Shown: positions 8,536 to 17,007, numbered from the stretch's first letter. The stretch is DNA of 64,000 bases from JACPUX01 sp964517465 (GCA_964517465.1 CAZFEK010000014.1:1-64000), one strand, 5' to 3'. Numbers and translations are program-made. Notes: generated by a model from the letters alone, not told the origin.

Positions 8536-9192
8536 TCAGCGAGAGAAAGGTCCGACGATGAGACTAATCAAACTGATCGTGCCGGAAGCAACCGGCCAGA
8601 GCAACAACCCCAGCACATTGGTCACCAAAAGCCCGAGAACGATAAAAAGCCCGAAAGGCTCCATGCGCCCATAAACTTCCGCCGCTCGTCGCGGCAAGAG
8701 GCTGTAGAGCAGCCGCCCGCCATCGAGGGGCAAAATCGGCAACAAGTTGAGCGCGATCAGCATGACGTTAATTTCCAGCCCAAATCCGGCCATGGTGGCC
8801 AACGCTTTGCTCGAACCCAAGCTGTTGGTGAGCACGATCGCCCAGGCGATGGCCATCACAAAATTGGCCCCCGGCCCCGCCGCCGCCACCCAAAACATGT
8901 CGCGCTTGGGGTGGCGCAAGTTATTGAAGTTTACCGGCACCGGCTTGGCCCAACCGAAGATGAAGCCACCTCCGCCAGCAACTTTGGAGAGCAAATAAAG
9001 CCCCAGCGGAACGGCGATGGTGCCCACCGGGTCGATGTGTTTGATCGGATTGGCCGTCACCCGCCCCAGCAGGTACGCGGTGGCGTCGCCGAAAATCTTC
9101 GCCACATAGCCGTGCGCCGCCTCGTGCAGCGTGATGGCCAGCACCGCTGGCAGGGCGTAGAGCACCACGCCTTCGAGCAAGGAAACATCCAT
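8536..9192 (-). CDS. Site-2 protease-like M50 membrane metalloprotease
   Basis: 218 aa, about six membrane segments. The zinc motif HEAAH lies in VLAITLHEAAHGYVAKIFGD (about residue 22) and the second metal-ligand motif in LLPILPLDGGRLLYSLLPRR (about residue 140), in the order expected for intramembrane M50 proteases. It lacks a PDZ domain, so it is not RseP; it belongs to the small YwhC/SpoIVFB-like group often found beside trpS in proteobacteria. Substrate unknown. Confidence 0.88.
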   Translation of the reverse strand: MDVSLLEGVVLYALPAVLAITLHEAAHGYVAKIFGDATAYLLGRVTANPIKHIDPVGTIAVPLGLYLLSKVAGGGGFIFGWAKPVPVNFNNLRHPKRDMFWVAAAGPGANFVMAIAWAIVLTNSLGSSKALATMAGFGLEINVMLIALNLLPILPLDGGRLLYSLLPRRAAEVYGRMEPFGLFIVLGLLVTNVLGLLLWPVASGTISLISLIVGPFSR

Positions 9193-9338
9193 AAGCGGCG
9201 CATTTTAACCTAGAAAAGGCAGTTAGACGCAGCGCAGCGTGCGCCCCCCGCTTAGGCGAACCAAGGCGCAATCCGGGCCAGCTCTCCTTCGCATGGGATC
9301 CTTGTCACGGAGATGAGCCGGCCTTGCCGCCCCGCGGG

Positions 9339-9965
9339 TCATGCCAAACCCAGGCGAGCCGGATCGCCCAACCCATGCCGCGTGACCATGGGCGGGTCGA
9401 CGGCGAGGTCGACCACGGTAGTCGAAGCACTGGCGCAGGGGCCGCTATCGATGACCAGATCGATTTGTGCCTCCAGGCGCTCGCGTATGGCTTCGGGCTC
9501 ATTGAGCGCCTCGACTTCGCCGGGAAGAATCAGCGTCGCGGAGAGTATGGGCTCGCCCAGCTCGGCAAGCAGCGCTTGGGTTACACCGTGTTCGGGCACC
9601 CGCACCCCGATGGTGCTGCGCTTGGGATGCTGCAAGCGCCGCGGCACCTCGCGCGTGGCAGGAAGCAAAAAGGTGTAGCCGCCGGGAGTACCTTGGCGCA
9701 GGATGCGGAATTGCCAGTTGTCGAATTTTGCGTAACGCGCCACTTCCGCCAGATCGCGGCACACCAGAGTGAGGTGGTGTTTCTCGTCCACACCGCGGAT
9801 CTGGCGTATGCGACGCATGGACTCGGCGTCGCCGATGTGGCAACCCAGGGCGTAGCTTGAATCCGTAGGATAAGCAATGACACCGCCGCCGCGCAGAATG
9901 GCCACCGCCTGGCGCACCAAGCGCGCCTGCGGGTTTTGCGGATGGATTTGAAAGAGCTGAGCCAT
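9339..9965 (-). CDS. Sua5/YciO/YrdC-family protein (threonylcarbamoyl-AMP synthase-like)
   Basis: 208 aa. The sequence IAYPTDSSYALGCHIGDAES and the later KHHLTLVCRDLAEVARYAKF fit the YrdC-like domain that binds RNA or ATP/threonine for the t6A tRNA modification. GLMVTRHGLGDPARLGLA-like residues close the domain. The spelling is nearer to YciO than to YrdC/TsaC, so whether it makes threonylcarbamoyl-AMP is open. It has no Sua5 C-terminal domain. It is divergent from the CysB-like regulator with a 137-bp intergenic region. Confidence 0.85.
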   Translation of the reverse strand: MAQLFQIHPQNPQARLVRQAVAILRGGGVIAYPTDSSYALGCHIGDAESMRRIRQIRGVDEKHHLTLVCRDLAEVARYAKFDNWQFRILRQGTPGGYTFLLPATREVPRRLQHPKRSTIGVRVPEHGVTQALLAELGEPILSATLILPGEVEALNEPEAIRERLEAQIDLVIDSGPCASASTTVVDLAVDPPMVTRHGLGDPARLGLA

Positions 9966-10102
9966 GCTGTATCAAAGAATCCTACTCGGCACCTCACCCT
10001 GCGCTTGGTGAAGAGGCCTCAGAAGTTATAATGGCCGGCAATTGTATCCCAAGCGCGCCGGCCGAAGGCTGGTGCCCGCTCAAGCGAAAGGCCCGCTCGC
10101 TC

Positions 10103-11044
10103 ATGAACCTGCAGCAGCTGCGCTACCTGTGCAAAGTGGTGGACTGCCAATTCAACATCTCCGAGGCAGCCGAGGCCATCCATACCTCGCAGCCGGGTAT
10201 TTCCAAGCAAATCCGCGCCCTTGAAGAAGAACTGGGCGTGACGGTGTTCGTGCGCCACGGCAAGCGCATCACCGGACTGACCGCGCCCGGCAAGGTTGTC
10301 GCGCAAGTGGCCCGGCGCGCCCTGATCGAGTTGGAAAACCTGCGCCGCGTCGGCGATGAATTCCGCGCCGAAGACAGCGGCGATTTCACCATCGCCACCA
10401 CCCATACCCAGGCGCGTTATGTGCTGCCGCCGGTGATTCAGAAATTCGCCGCCCAATACCCCAAGGTGCGGCTGCTGATTCACCAAGGCAACCCCACGCA
10501 GGCAGCGGAGCAGGTGGCCGGCGGGGACGCTGATCTCGCCATTGCCACCGAGGCCTTGACCACTTTCGAGGAACTGGTGACGCTGCCTTGTTATCGCTGG
10601 AACCGGGCGGTGATCGTGCCGCAAGGGCATCCGCTCTCGCTGCAAAGGCCGCTCACCCTTGAGGCACTGGCGAAGTACCCCATCGTCACCTACGACTTCA
10701 GTTTTACCGGCCGCTCGCAGATTAATGCAGCCTTCGCGCAAAAAGGGCTCACCCCGCGAGTAGTGCTGACTGCTCTTGATTCGGACGTGATCAAGACCTA
10801 CGTCGAACTGGGCATGGGCGTGGGCATACTGGCGCAAATGGCCTGTGATACTGAACGCGACCGTAGCTTCGAAATCCTCGACGCGAGCCATCTTTTCGCG
10901 CCCTCGACCACTCGCATCGGCTTGCGCCGCGGCGCCTATCTGCGGCGCTACGTTTACGATTTCATCCACCTCTTTGCGCCCCACCTCAACCGCCGCAGCG
11001 TGGACGCGGCCTTGGAAGGCGGGCACGAAAACTACGAGCTTTAG
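10103..11044 (+). CDS. cysB: CysB-family LysR regulator
   Basis: 313 aa from ATG 10103. It begins MNLQQLRYLCKVVDCQFNIS and carries the helix-turn-helix with HTSQPGISKQIRALEEELGV, the CysB/Cbl spelling. The C-terminal domain has TIATTHTQARYVLPPVIQKF with the conserved TTHTQARY inducer pocket (Thr100 and Thr102 in CysB, which bind sulfate/O-acetylserine-type ligands). It probably activates assimilatory sulfate reduction. Length and motifs agree with CysB; Cbl is the alternative. It may also respond to sulfur status relevant to the nearby DsrE-like gene, but that is only inference. Confidence 0.85.
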   Translation: MNLQQLRYLCKVVDCQFNISEAAEAIHTSQPGISKQIRALEEELGVTVFVRHGKRITGLTAPGKVVAQVARRALIELENLRRVGDEFRAEDSGDFTIATTHTQARYVLPPVIQKFAAQYPKVRLLIHQGNPTQAAEQVAGGDADLAIATEALTTFEELVTLPCYRWNRAVIVPQGHPLSLQRPLTLEALAKYPIVTYDFSFTGRSQINAAFAQKGLTPRVVLTALDSDVIKTYVELGMGVGILAQMACDTERDRSFEILDASHLFAPSTTRIGLRRGAYLRRYVYDFIHLFAPHLNRRSVDAALEGGHENYEL

Positions 11045-11084
11045 CTCTTTTGGTGGGCCGAGCGCACGCCGGCGCGATGGCGGC

Positions 11085-11480
11085 TCAAAAGACCAGCGTG
11101 CTCCACGCCGGGTCGAGGCACTTGACCACAAACGCCGTCGCGCCGACCGTCCCGGCATAGGCATCGATGAACGGCCCGTCACGCATGCCCGCCTGCCGCA
11201 GAGCCATGGGGCAGGCGTAGAACAAAGCACCGGCGTCGCTCGCATCGCGCATGAACGCGGCGATAGATTTTTCTTCACCCGGCCCGGCAAACAAGGATTC
11301 GGCGACACCCGGTGCCAACAGGCGCACGGCGGCACCGCTGAAATGCACTTCGACGGCAACATCCATGGCGCCTGCCGCCGCGGCATAAACGAAAGGCGCG
11401 GCGCAGCGCGCGGGCTCCTCGGGCGTCGTTGCCCAGAGCAGGATGGCGAGTTTTTCTTTCTGTTGGCTCAAAGCATTCAC
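11085..11480 (-). CDS. DsrE-family sulfur-relay-like protein at the end of the sel operon
   Basis: 131 aa from GTG 11480, overlapping the stop of the preceding gene by four bases (GTGA). It shows the DsrE/DsrF-like fold: LAILLWATTPEEPARCAAPF, a second half with MDVAVEVHFSGAAVRLLA, and a conserved-position cysteine in GALFYACPMALRQAGM. Such cysteines carry persulfide in sulfur transfer. Known family: DsrE, TusD, and the C-terminal half of the selenium-associated YedF. Inference: its place in an operon with selA, selB and selC suggests a part in handling selenium or sulfur. Not proven; a peroxiredoxin-like role cannot be excluded. Confidence 0.7.
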   Translation of the reverse strand: MNALSQQKEKLAILLWATTPEEPARCAAPFVYAAAAGAMDVAVEVHFSGAAVRLLAPGVAESLFAGPGEEKSIAAFMRDASDAGALFYACPMALRQAGMRDGPFIDAYAGTVGATAFVVKCLDPAWSTLVF

Positions 11481-11962
11481 GGCAGGCACTGAGCTTCGGG
11501 ATCGCCGCTTTGCACGTGCCGGCAATACGCCGCGGCGTCGACGAGACGTGTTGCATCACGCGCCCAATCGAGGGGCAGGCCGCGGATCATCCAGCCTTCG
11601 CCATAGGGGTCCTGGTTGATGATCGCCGGGCGATGCTCCGCGGCTTCGTTGCCGGCGAGTAGCCGCACGCCCACCGGCGTATGGATGGCCAGCACGGTCT
11701 TGGCCGATTCCACCGTGCCTATGCCCCGGCCTGCCGCCGCTTCGGCGCCTCTGGGCTTGGGCGTGAAGGCGAGGACTTCGCCGGTGAGGAAAAGCCCGTA
11801 GGCGGTGGCGCCGATCACCACTTCTTCGCCGTCACGCTTCACCCACATGTCCCAATTGGTGTCGTAAAGCAGCCCTTCCGGAATGCGGCCGCGAAAGCCT
11901 GTCTTGTCAGGAAGGTCGGCCAGGCGCGCAGACCCGCCGGGCTTCGCCGCGTCACCGCTCAT
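11477..11962 (-). CDS. GcvH-like lipoyl-carrier protein in the sel operon
   Basis: 161 aa from ATG 11962, 22 bp after selC. The middle has GLLYDTNWDMWVKRDGEEVV, IGATAYGLFLTGEVLAFTPK, then IGTVESAKTVLAIHTPVGVR. In GcvH the lysine of VES-x-K carries lipoate; it is kept here (about residue 93). The protein is divergent from housekeeping GcvH and has a C-terminal extension ending CRHVQSGDPEAQCLP with two cysteines. It is translationally coupled to the DsrE-like gene. Pairs of lipoate-binding and DsrE-type proteins are known in sulfur-oxidising sHdr systems, but no hdr genes are present. Function unknown. Confidence 0.65.
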   Translation of the reverse strand: MSGDAAKPGGSARLADLPDKTGFRGRIPEGLLYDTNWDMWVKRDGEEVVIGATAYGLFLTGEVLAFTPKPRGAEAAAGRGIGTVESAKTVLAIHTPVGVRLLAGNEAAEHRPAIINQDPYGEGWMIRGLPLDWARDATRLVDAAAYCRHVQSGDPEAQCLP

Positions 11963-11984
11963 CGGTCCGGCTCCAAAGAAATCG

Positions 11985-12080
11985 TGGCGGAAGAGAGTGG
12001 GAGTCGAACCCACCCGGGATCGCATGGCGACCCCTCCCGGATTTGAAGTCCGAGCGCCCCACCGGGGTGCGATCTCTTCC
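11985..12080 (-). tRNA. selC: tRNA-Sec (UCA anticodon)
   Basis: 96-nt gene reading on minus from 12080 to 11985 with encoded CCA. The 8-bp acceptor stem is GGAAGAGA with TCTCTTCC, the discriminator is G. The T arm has GTGGG-TTCGACT-CCCAC, and the long variable arm is GC-rich. The anticodon loop CTTCAAA has anticodon TCA (plus-strand 12044-12046). The 8-bp acceptor, long extra arm and UCA anticodon are diagnostic of bacterial selenocysteine tRNA. It lies 12 bp after selB and 22 bp before the GcvH-like gene, all in one direction, so it is likely processed out of a polycistronic transcript. Confidence 0.95.
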
Positions 12081-12092
12081 AGAAAACCCTTT

Positions 12093-13991
12093 TTACCATT
12101 GCCGCGGTTCCGCATCGCGCAACAAGTGGTCGTCGCGCACGCGGCGAGTGTACCCGACCCGGTCGAAGAATTCGAGGATGTGGATGGCCACCTTGCGCCC
12201 GCCCCCGATTTCATCGCGCAGCGAGGCGGCGCGGGCAGCACCCTGCGCTTGATGCAAACCCGCGACGCGGCAGGCCAGATCGCTCACTGCCGCGGCGCTG
12301 AAATAATGGTCATGCGCCACGGGATAGACCTCCCCCACCCGGGCGACACTTTTTAACATTCGGCGCACGCGATCCTCGGCGACGCCGGTGGTACGCGCAA
12401 GGTCGCGCACTCGCGGCGGGTTGTAGGGCGCGGCATCGACGAGGGGTTTGAGCGCGAGCCACAGTTCGCGGTCGGCTGCGGCCAGTTCGGCGCGATGCCC
12501 GGGCAGGTGCAGCCAGGCGCCTTGCGTCTCCAGCTCGCCGGAGGCGTCGAGTTCGCTCAGCAAGCGATCAAAGACGACGCGCGACAAGCCGGGGGCGGAG
12601 AGGCGGCGCAGGCGATCGCGCTCGACGCCCGGCATATCCGGCGCGCGGACGTGTTCCGCGGCAGCGGCATCCAGCACGCGCCGGCGCAATTGCGCCCACG
12701 CCTCGCGGCCAAATCCAAGGCGCCGCTCGCCCTCGGCGACAACCACGAGATCGAGGCTTTGCCACAAGGCCTCGGCGCGCTCCCGAGATGCATTGGCCTG
12801 GAGCATCTCGGCGGTGAGCTCAACGCCGCTGGGCCGTTGCGCCAGCGCCAAAGACAAGGCGGGCGCCGGATCGGACTCGGCCAGCGCAGTGAGGTACGCA
12901 AGGCGCTCGGGTTTGCGCTTGTGGCGCGCGGGCGGCAGCACGTCGAGCAGCACGCCGCCGCCTAGGCTGCGCGTGGCAGATTGATCGCGCAAAATGAAGC
13001 GGTCGCCGCGCAAAGCGCCGATGGGTCGCTCCAGCACAAGTTCGACGAACATGGCGTCCCCGGGCGCGAGGCTCTCCCCTTCCAGCAGCGCCACTCTTGC
13101 CAGCACGTCTTCGGCACCCAGGTGGCAGTGCACCGAAGTCCAGTGTTTAAGCGGCGCCGCTTCGCCGGCCAAGAGCCGCAAGCGACCTTGCACCCGCTGC
13201 ACCGGCAAATGCAACTCTGGCGCCAACACCCACATACCCCGCGACACCTCGCTCTTTTCCAAGTCGCCAGCGAGATTGAGCGCCAGGCGCTGCCCGGCCT
13301 GGCCGGTTACGCTGGGCTTATCCTGTGCGTGCAGTCCGCGCACCCTCAGCCGGCGAGCGAGCGGCGAAAGGCAAACCGTGTCGCCCACCCGCACTTGGCC
13401 CGCATGCGCGGCGCCGGTGACCACCACCCCCACTCCGGGCAGCGTGAAGCAGCGATCGATCGCCAGACGAAAACCGCCCTCATTGGCCCGGACCGGGCAT
13501 TGCGCCGCGGCAGCAGCGATTGCCTCATGCAGCGCATCTATCCCTTCTCCGGTTTGGGCCGAAACCCCGCAAATCGGAAAAGCGCCCAAATCAAACTCGG
13601 CCAGCAGGGCGGCGACCTCAGCTTGCGCCTCGGCGCGGCGCTCAGGCGCCACGGCATCGATCTTGGTCAAGGCCACCGCGCCGCGCGTGAGACCCAAGAG
13701 CGAGATGATCGCCAAATGCTCGCGCGTTTGCGGCATGGGTCCGTCGTCTGCCGCCACCACCAAGAGCACGAAGTCGATGCCGGTGGCGCCCGCTAGCATG
13801 TTGTGCACCAGGCGCTCATGTCCCGGCACATCGACGAAACCAATTTTGCCGCCGTCGGCATAGGCATAACCCAAATCGAGGGTGATGCCGCGCGCTTTTT
13901 CTTCTTTGAGGCGATCGCAATCGACGCCGGTCAGTGCTTTGACCAGCGTCGTCTTGCCGTGATCGATATGCCCTGCGGTGCCGATGATCAT
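12093..13991 (-). CDS. selB: Selenocysteine-specific translation elongation factor SelB
   Basis: 632 aa. The GTPase domain opens MIIGTAGHIDHGKTTLVKAL (P-loop GHIDHGKT), then DVPGHERLVHNMLAGATGID and VALTKIDAV. Beta-barrel domains 2-3 follow, with the SelB-specific fourth domain and C-terminal winged helices (SELB_WH) to ARRVRDDHLLRDAEPRQW, which bind the SECIS hairpin in the mRNA. It delivers Sec-tRNA to the ribosome at UGA. Its start overlaps the transglutaminase stop by four bases (ATGA). The known client in this window is fdoG. Confidence 0.96.
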   Translation of the reverse strand: MIIGTAGHIDHGKTTLVKALTGVDCDRLKEEKARGITLDLGYAYADGGKIGFVDVPGHERLVHNMLAGATGIDFVLLVVAADDGPMPQTREHLAIISLLGLTRGAVALTKIDAVAPERRAEAQAEVAALLAEFDLGAFPICGVSAQTGEGIDALHEAIAAAAAQCPVRANEGGFRLAIDRCFTLPGVGVVVTGAAHAGQVRVGDTVCLSPLARRLRVRGLHAQDKPSVTGQAGQRLALNLAGDLEKSEVSRGMWVLAPELHLPVQRVQGRLRLLAGEAAPLKHWTSVHCHLGAEDVLARVALLEGESLAPGDAMFVELVLERPIGALRGDRFILRDQSATRSLGGGVLLDVLPPARHKRKPERLAYLTALAESDPAPALSLALAQRPSGVELTAEMLQANASRERAEALWQSLDLVVVAEGERRLGFGREAWAQLRRRVLDAAAAEHVRAPDMPGVERDRLRRLSAPGLSRVVFDRLLSELDASGELETQGAWLHLPGHRAELAAADRELWLALKPLVDAAPYNPPRVRDLARTTGVAEDRVRRMLKSVARVGEVYPVAHDHYFSAAAVSDLACRVAGLHQAQGAARAASLRDEIGGGRKVAIHILEFFDRVGYTRRVRDDHLLRDAEPRQW

Positions 13992-15094
13992 GCCGAAGAG
14001 ATTTCCTTGGCCATAATGCGATAGCGAAAGCTCGCTGGATCAAGGCTGTCGCGCCTTCCGCCTGCGGTTTCAGCCTGTGGATACATCAGGTAAGGAAGCT
14101 CAGATCCCCGCGCGCCAGGCAGCTTGACGTCATGTGCGAAGTTGAAGGCGAGCCAATTCATCTCCCACGCGCCGAAGAGTTTCTTGCGCACGTCGACCAC
14201 CAGCGGATCGCTCATGGTCAGTCCCGGTTTCTCCTCCAACACGACTTTGCGCACGTCGGCCGGATCGACCGGCACCCAGCCGAAATCGTTGAGCCACACT
14301 TCGGCGCGGCAGTGTTGGGCCTTGGAGACATCGCCGCTTTTGCCCAGGCTCCTGTAGCCAAAGCGCGATTCGGCCACCCGTATGCCGTAGACATCCCGCG
14401 CCGGCAGCCCCAGCGCGCGGGCAAGGCCGACGTACAGGGCATTGAGATCGGCGCATTTGCCGGAGAGATTGCGCGTGACCAACATGCTGCGGATATCGCC
14501 GATGCCGCAGCCCAGAACATCGGGATCGCGAAAGGTGTTGTCGCAAATCCAGTCATAAATGCGCCGCGCCTTGTCGAGGTCGCTCGAAGCACCCTTGACG
14601 ATGCCCAAGGCCGTTTCGCGCACGATGCCGTCGATCGGTACGAGTTTGGTGGCGCGGGTATAAAGCGCGCGTTCGATGGGGTCGAGCGGCACCGGTTTGG
14701 CAGCTCCCGCAAAATCGATCGACCGGTCGCGCGTGGCCACCTGGCTCACCAATTCGATCACCGGTGCTTGGGTGCCCGCAGGCCATTGCGCATGCAAGAT
14801 CTTGGCGCCATAAACCGGCTCGCTCACCAACTGCACTTGCGCAGCGTTGCCTTCCCAGGTGTTGCCAAGCACGCGTATCCAGCCAGCATCATCGATCGCC
14901 GGCACCGGCAACCAAACCTGCGTGACCCCTTGCGCTTGGAGCACTTCCACCCGCGTGCGCAATTCGAAACTGCGCCAGCCTTGGCGCGATGACGACCCGC
15001 CGGCCATCGCGGCGGCCAGGCGCGGGGGGGTGAGTGCCAGCGCGGCGAGCGCAGCGCCCGTGCGAAAGAATGCGCGTCGATCAGTCTTCATCAT
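13988..15094 (-). CDS. Exported transglutaminase-like protein inside the sel operon
   Basis: 368 aa from ATG 15094, which has GGAGG seven bases upstream. The N-terminus MKTDRRAFFRTGAALAALAL is a twin-arginine-type signal. The transglutaminase-like core at about residues 180-290 has a full catalytic triad: Cys in LSGKCADLNALYVGLARALG, His in QHCRAEVWL, Asp in GWVPVDPAD. These domains act as cysteine proteases, amidases or peptide-processing enzymes. The stop overlaps the selB start, so it is coupled to selB, which is an unexpected place for a periplasmic enzyme. No link to selenium is known to me. Confidence 0.85.
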   Translation of the reverse strand: MMKTDRRAFFRTGAALAALALTPPRLAAAMAGGSSSRQGWRSFELRTRVEVLQAQGVTQVWLPVPAIDDAGWIRVLGNTWEGNAAQVQLVSEPVYGAKILHAQWPAGTQAPVIELVSQVATRDRSIDFAGAAKPVPLDPIERALYTRATKLVPIDGIVRETALGIVKGASSDLDKARRIYDWICDNTFRDPDVLGCGIGDIRSMLVTRNLSGKCADLNALYVGLARALGLPARDVYGIRVAESRFGYRSLGKSGDVSKAQHCRAEVWLNDFGWVPVDPADVRKVVLEEKPGLTMSDPLVVDVRKKLFGAWEMNWLAFNFAHDVKLPGARGSELPYLMYPQAETAGGRRDSLDPASFRYRIMAKEISSA

Positions 15095-15195
15095 CAAACT
15101 TCCTCCTTCATTTCGTGGATCGAATCAGCTTGCGCAGAACCTGCGACAAAACGGCCGAACCCCCGACGATGGAGGGACTTCTTGGCCAAGAAAAT

Positions 15196-15210
15196 CCGCC
15201 CTCAGGCGGG
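15196..15210 (-). terminator. Hairpin whose loop is the selA stop codon; possible attenuator
   Basis: On minus the sequence is CCCGCC-TGA-GGGCGG followed by ATTTTCTT. The loop is exactly the selA stop codon. A 6-bp all-GC stem with a short T-rich tail looks like a weak intrinsic terminator. It could reduce transcription from selA into the transglutaminase and selB, and translation termination would open or mask it. Confidence 0.4.
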
Positions 15211-16599
15211 TGGATCAAGGCGGGCCAAGTGCTCGCCAAAAACGGTTTCATTCTGGGCATCGAGACAGCGTAAATCCAGGCGCAAGGCTTCTTCGGCGAT
15301 GTGCCCGAGGACCGGCGGGTCGAGCCGCCGCAGCGCGCGGTGAAGTCGCTGCAGGGCACCGGAGCGTTTTCCCCGAGGCCTTGCCACCAACGCAAAGCTG
15401 GGCAGGCGGTTGACGGGCAGCGAACCCGAGCCGATTTGCGAGAGCGTGGGTTCGACCGTCGCCAGCAAGGGCCAGTTCGCCAAGGCGGTATGCCAGATCG
15501 GCAGAAGCCGCTGGGCTTGCTCGCGGATTTCCTGCTCGGAACGCGTCAGGAGGCGCAAGACTTCGAGCCGCTGCGGCAGGCGCTCCGGATCGCGATACAG
15601 AGCCAGCGTCGCCTCCAGCGCGGCCAGCGTCAGTTTGCCCACACGCAGGCAACGCTTGAGCGGATTCTTCTTGATTCTGGCGATCAAGTCGCGGCGCCCG
15701 ACCAGCAGGCCGGCTTGCGGCCCGCCCAAGAGCTTGTCGCCGGAGAAAGTGATGAGATCCGCGCCGGACGCGATCGACTCCTTCGGCGTCGGTTCATGCG
15801 GCAAACCCCATTGCGCCAAATTCACCAGCGTGCCGCTGCCCAAATCGACGACGAAGGACAAACCGTTCGCGTGCGCCACCTGCGCCAATTCCGCTTCCGG
15901 CACCGCGGCGGTAAAACCCTCGATGGCGTAATTGCTGGTGTGCACCTTCATCAGCAACGCCGTGCGGGCAGTGATCGCCTCTTCGAAATCGCGACGATGG
16001 GTGCGATTGGTGGTGCCGACTTCGATGAGCTTGGCACCGGCGCGGCGCATGATGTCGGGCACGCGAAACGCGCCGCCGATTTCCACCAGTTCGCCGCGCG
16101 AGACCAGCACTTCCTTTTTCTGCGCCAAAGTATTGAGCAGCAGAAAAACCGCCGCCGCGTTGTTGTTGACCACCGTGGCGGCCTCGGCGCCGGTCAGCTC
16201 GCACAACAGGTTTTCGACGATATCGTCCCGATCGCCCCGCCCGCCGCTCGCCAAATCGTATTCCAAGGCGCAAGGCGCGCGCGCCGCGCGGGCGATCGCC
16301 TCGACCGCGGATTCAGGCAACACCGCGCGGCCCAGATTGGTATGCAACACCGTGCCGGTGAGGTTAAGCACCGCTTGCAAGCGCGGTCGCGTGCGGCGTG
16401 CGACGTGTTCTAGGATGGCGCCGAGCAGCGCACCCGATGGCGGCAGCGGCGCGCCGGCTTGCATCGCCTCGCGCGCCCTGGCCAATTCAGCGCGCGCCGC
16501 GGCAGTGACCAAACTGCGGCCATGTTCAGCGAGGGATCTTTGCAATGCCGCCTCGGACAGGAGACGGTCGACGGAGGGAAGTCTTGCCAGTTCGTTCAT
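15202..16599 (-). CDS. selA: L-seryl-tRNA(Sec) selenium transferase
   Basis: 465 aa from ATG 16599 (MNELARLPSVDRLLSEAALQ); the open frame extends 66 codons upstream without support. PLP-dependent enzyme that converts Ser-tRNA(Sec) to Sec-tRNA(Sec) with selenophosphate. Seen: RLQAVLNLTGTVLHTNLGRA, then EYDLASGGRGDRDD, and the PLP-lysine segment ITFSGDKLLGGPQAG. Length equals E. coli SelA (463 aa). It heads the minus-strand operon and is divergent from the vapBC-like pair. selD, needed for selenophosphate, is not in the window. Confidence 0.96.
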   Translation of the reverse strand: MNELARLPSVDRLLSEAALQRSLAEHGRSLVTAAARAELARAREAMQAGAPLPPSGALLGAILEHVARRTRPRLQAVLNLTGTVLHTNLGRAVLPESAVEAIARAARAPCALEYDLASGGRGDRDDIVENLLCELTGAEAATVVNNNAAAVFLLLNTLAQKKEVLVSRGELVEIGGAFRVPDIMRRAGAKLIEVGTTNRTHRRDFEEAITARTALLMKVHTSNYAIEGFTAAVPEAELAQVAHANGLSFVVDLGSGTLVNLAQWGLPHEPTPKESIASGADLITFSGDKLLGGPQAGLLVGRRDLIARIKKNPLKRCLRVGKLTLAALEATLALYRDPERLPQRLEVLRLLTRSEQEIREQAQRLLPIWHTALANWPLLATVEPTLSQIGSGSLPVNRLPSFALVARPRGKRSGALQRLHRALRRLDPPVLGHIAEEALRLDLRCLDAQNETVFGEHLARLDPPA

Positions 16600-16751
16600 G
16601 CTTTCACCCGGACCGGGCAGAAACCAGTAGCGGCGCATTCTACCGGGGTAGCAGCGCATTGGGAAGCACTGATCTCCAAAACCGGGCAGCCTGCGGCTCC
16701 CCAAGCGTCCGCCTGCGCTCGGCCGTCGATTCGTCGCCGGCCCGTTGCGGG

Positions 16752-16780
16752 TGATAACGTTCGGCGCTATATTGTTATCA
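16752..16780. promoter_or_regulatory. Inverted-repeat operator candidate of the vapBC-like pair
   Basis: TGATAAC (16752-16758) and its exact complement GTTATCA (16774-16780) are 22 bp apart centre to centre, two helical turns, and end two bases before the antitoxin ATG. Ribbon-helix-helix antitoxins autoregulate through such paired sites. The region between is AT-richer than its surroundings (TATATTG), suitable for a -10 box. Confidence 0.5.
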
Positions 16781-16782
16781 TC

Positions 16783-17007
16783 ATGATCCGCACCCAAGTC
16801 AGCCTCTCCGAAGCCGAGTATTCGGCCGCCAAGCGCGAAGCCGCGCGGCTGGGCATCTCCCTGGCCGAGCTTCTGCGCCGTTCATTGCGCGGCGTGTTGC
16901 CGGCGAACGGAGCACAGCCTTGGATGCGCTATGCGGGTATGATCGAAAGCGGCGATATAGCGGCCAGCCAGCGCATCGACGATATCGTCTATGGCCAGAA
17001 AAAATGA
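16783..17007 (+). CDS. Ribbon-helix-helix antitoxin (VapB-like)
   Basis: 74 aa. The N-terminal MIRTQVSLSEAEYSAAKREA with RLGISLAELLRRSLRGVLP is the RHH DNA-binding pattern (strand, then two helices). The C-terminal 30 residues, MRYAGMIESGDIAASQRIDD to IVYGQKK, are the usual toxin-neutralising tail. The toxin start lies inside this gene (17-bp overlap). The inverted repeat immediately upstream is a probable autoregulatory site. The pair is typical of stability or stress modules. Confidence 0.8.
   Translation: MIRTQVSLSEAEYSAAKREAARLGISLAELLRRSLRGVLPANGAQPWMRYAGMIESGDIAASQRIDDIVYGQKK

Noticed and set aside
11477..12241. A long N-terminal extension of the GcvH-like protein through selC
   Set aside because: It would translate the tRNA gene; the ATG at 11962 gives the normal fold.
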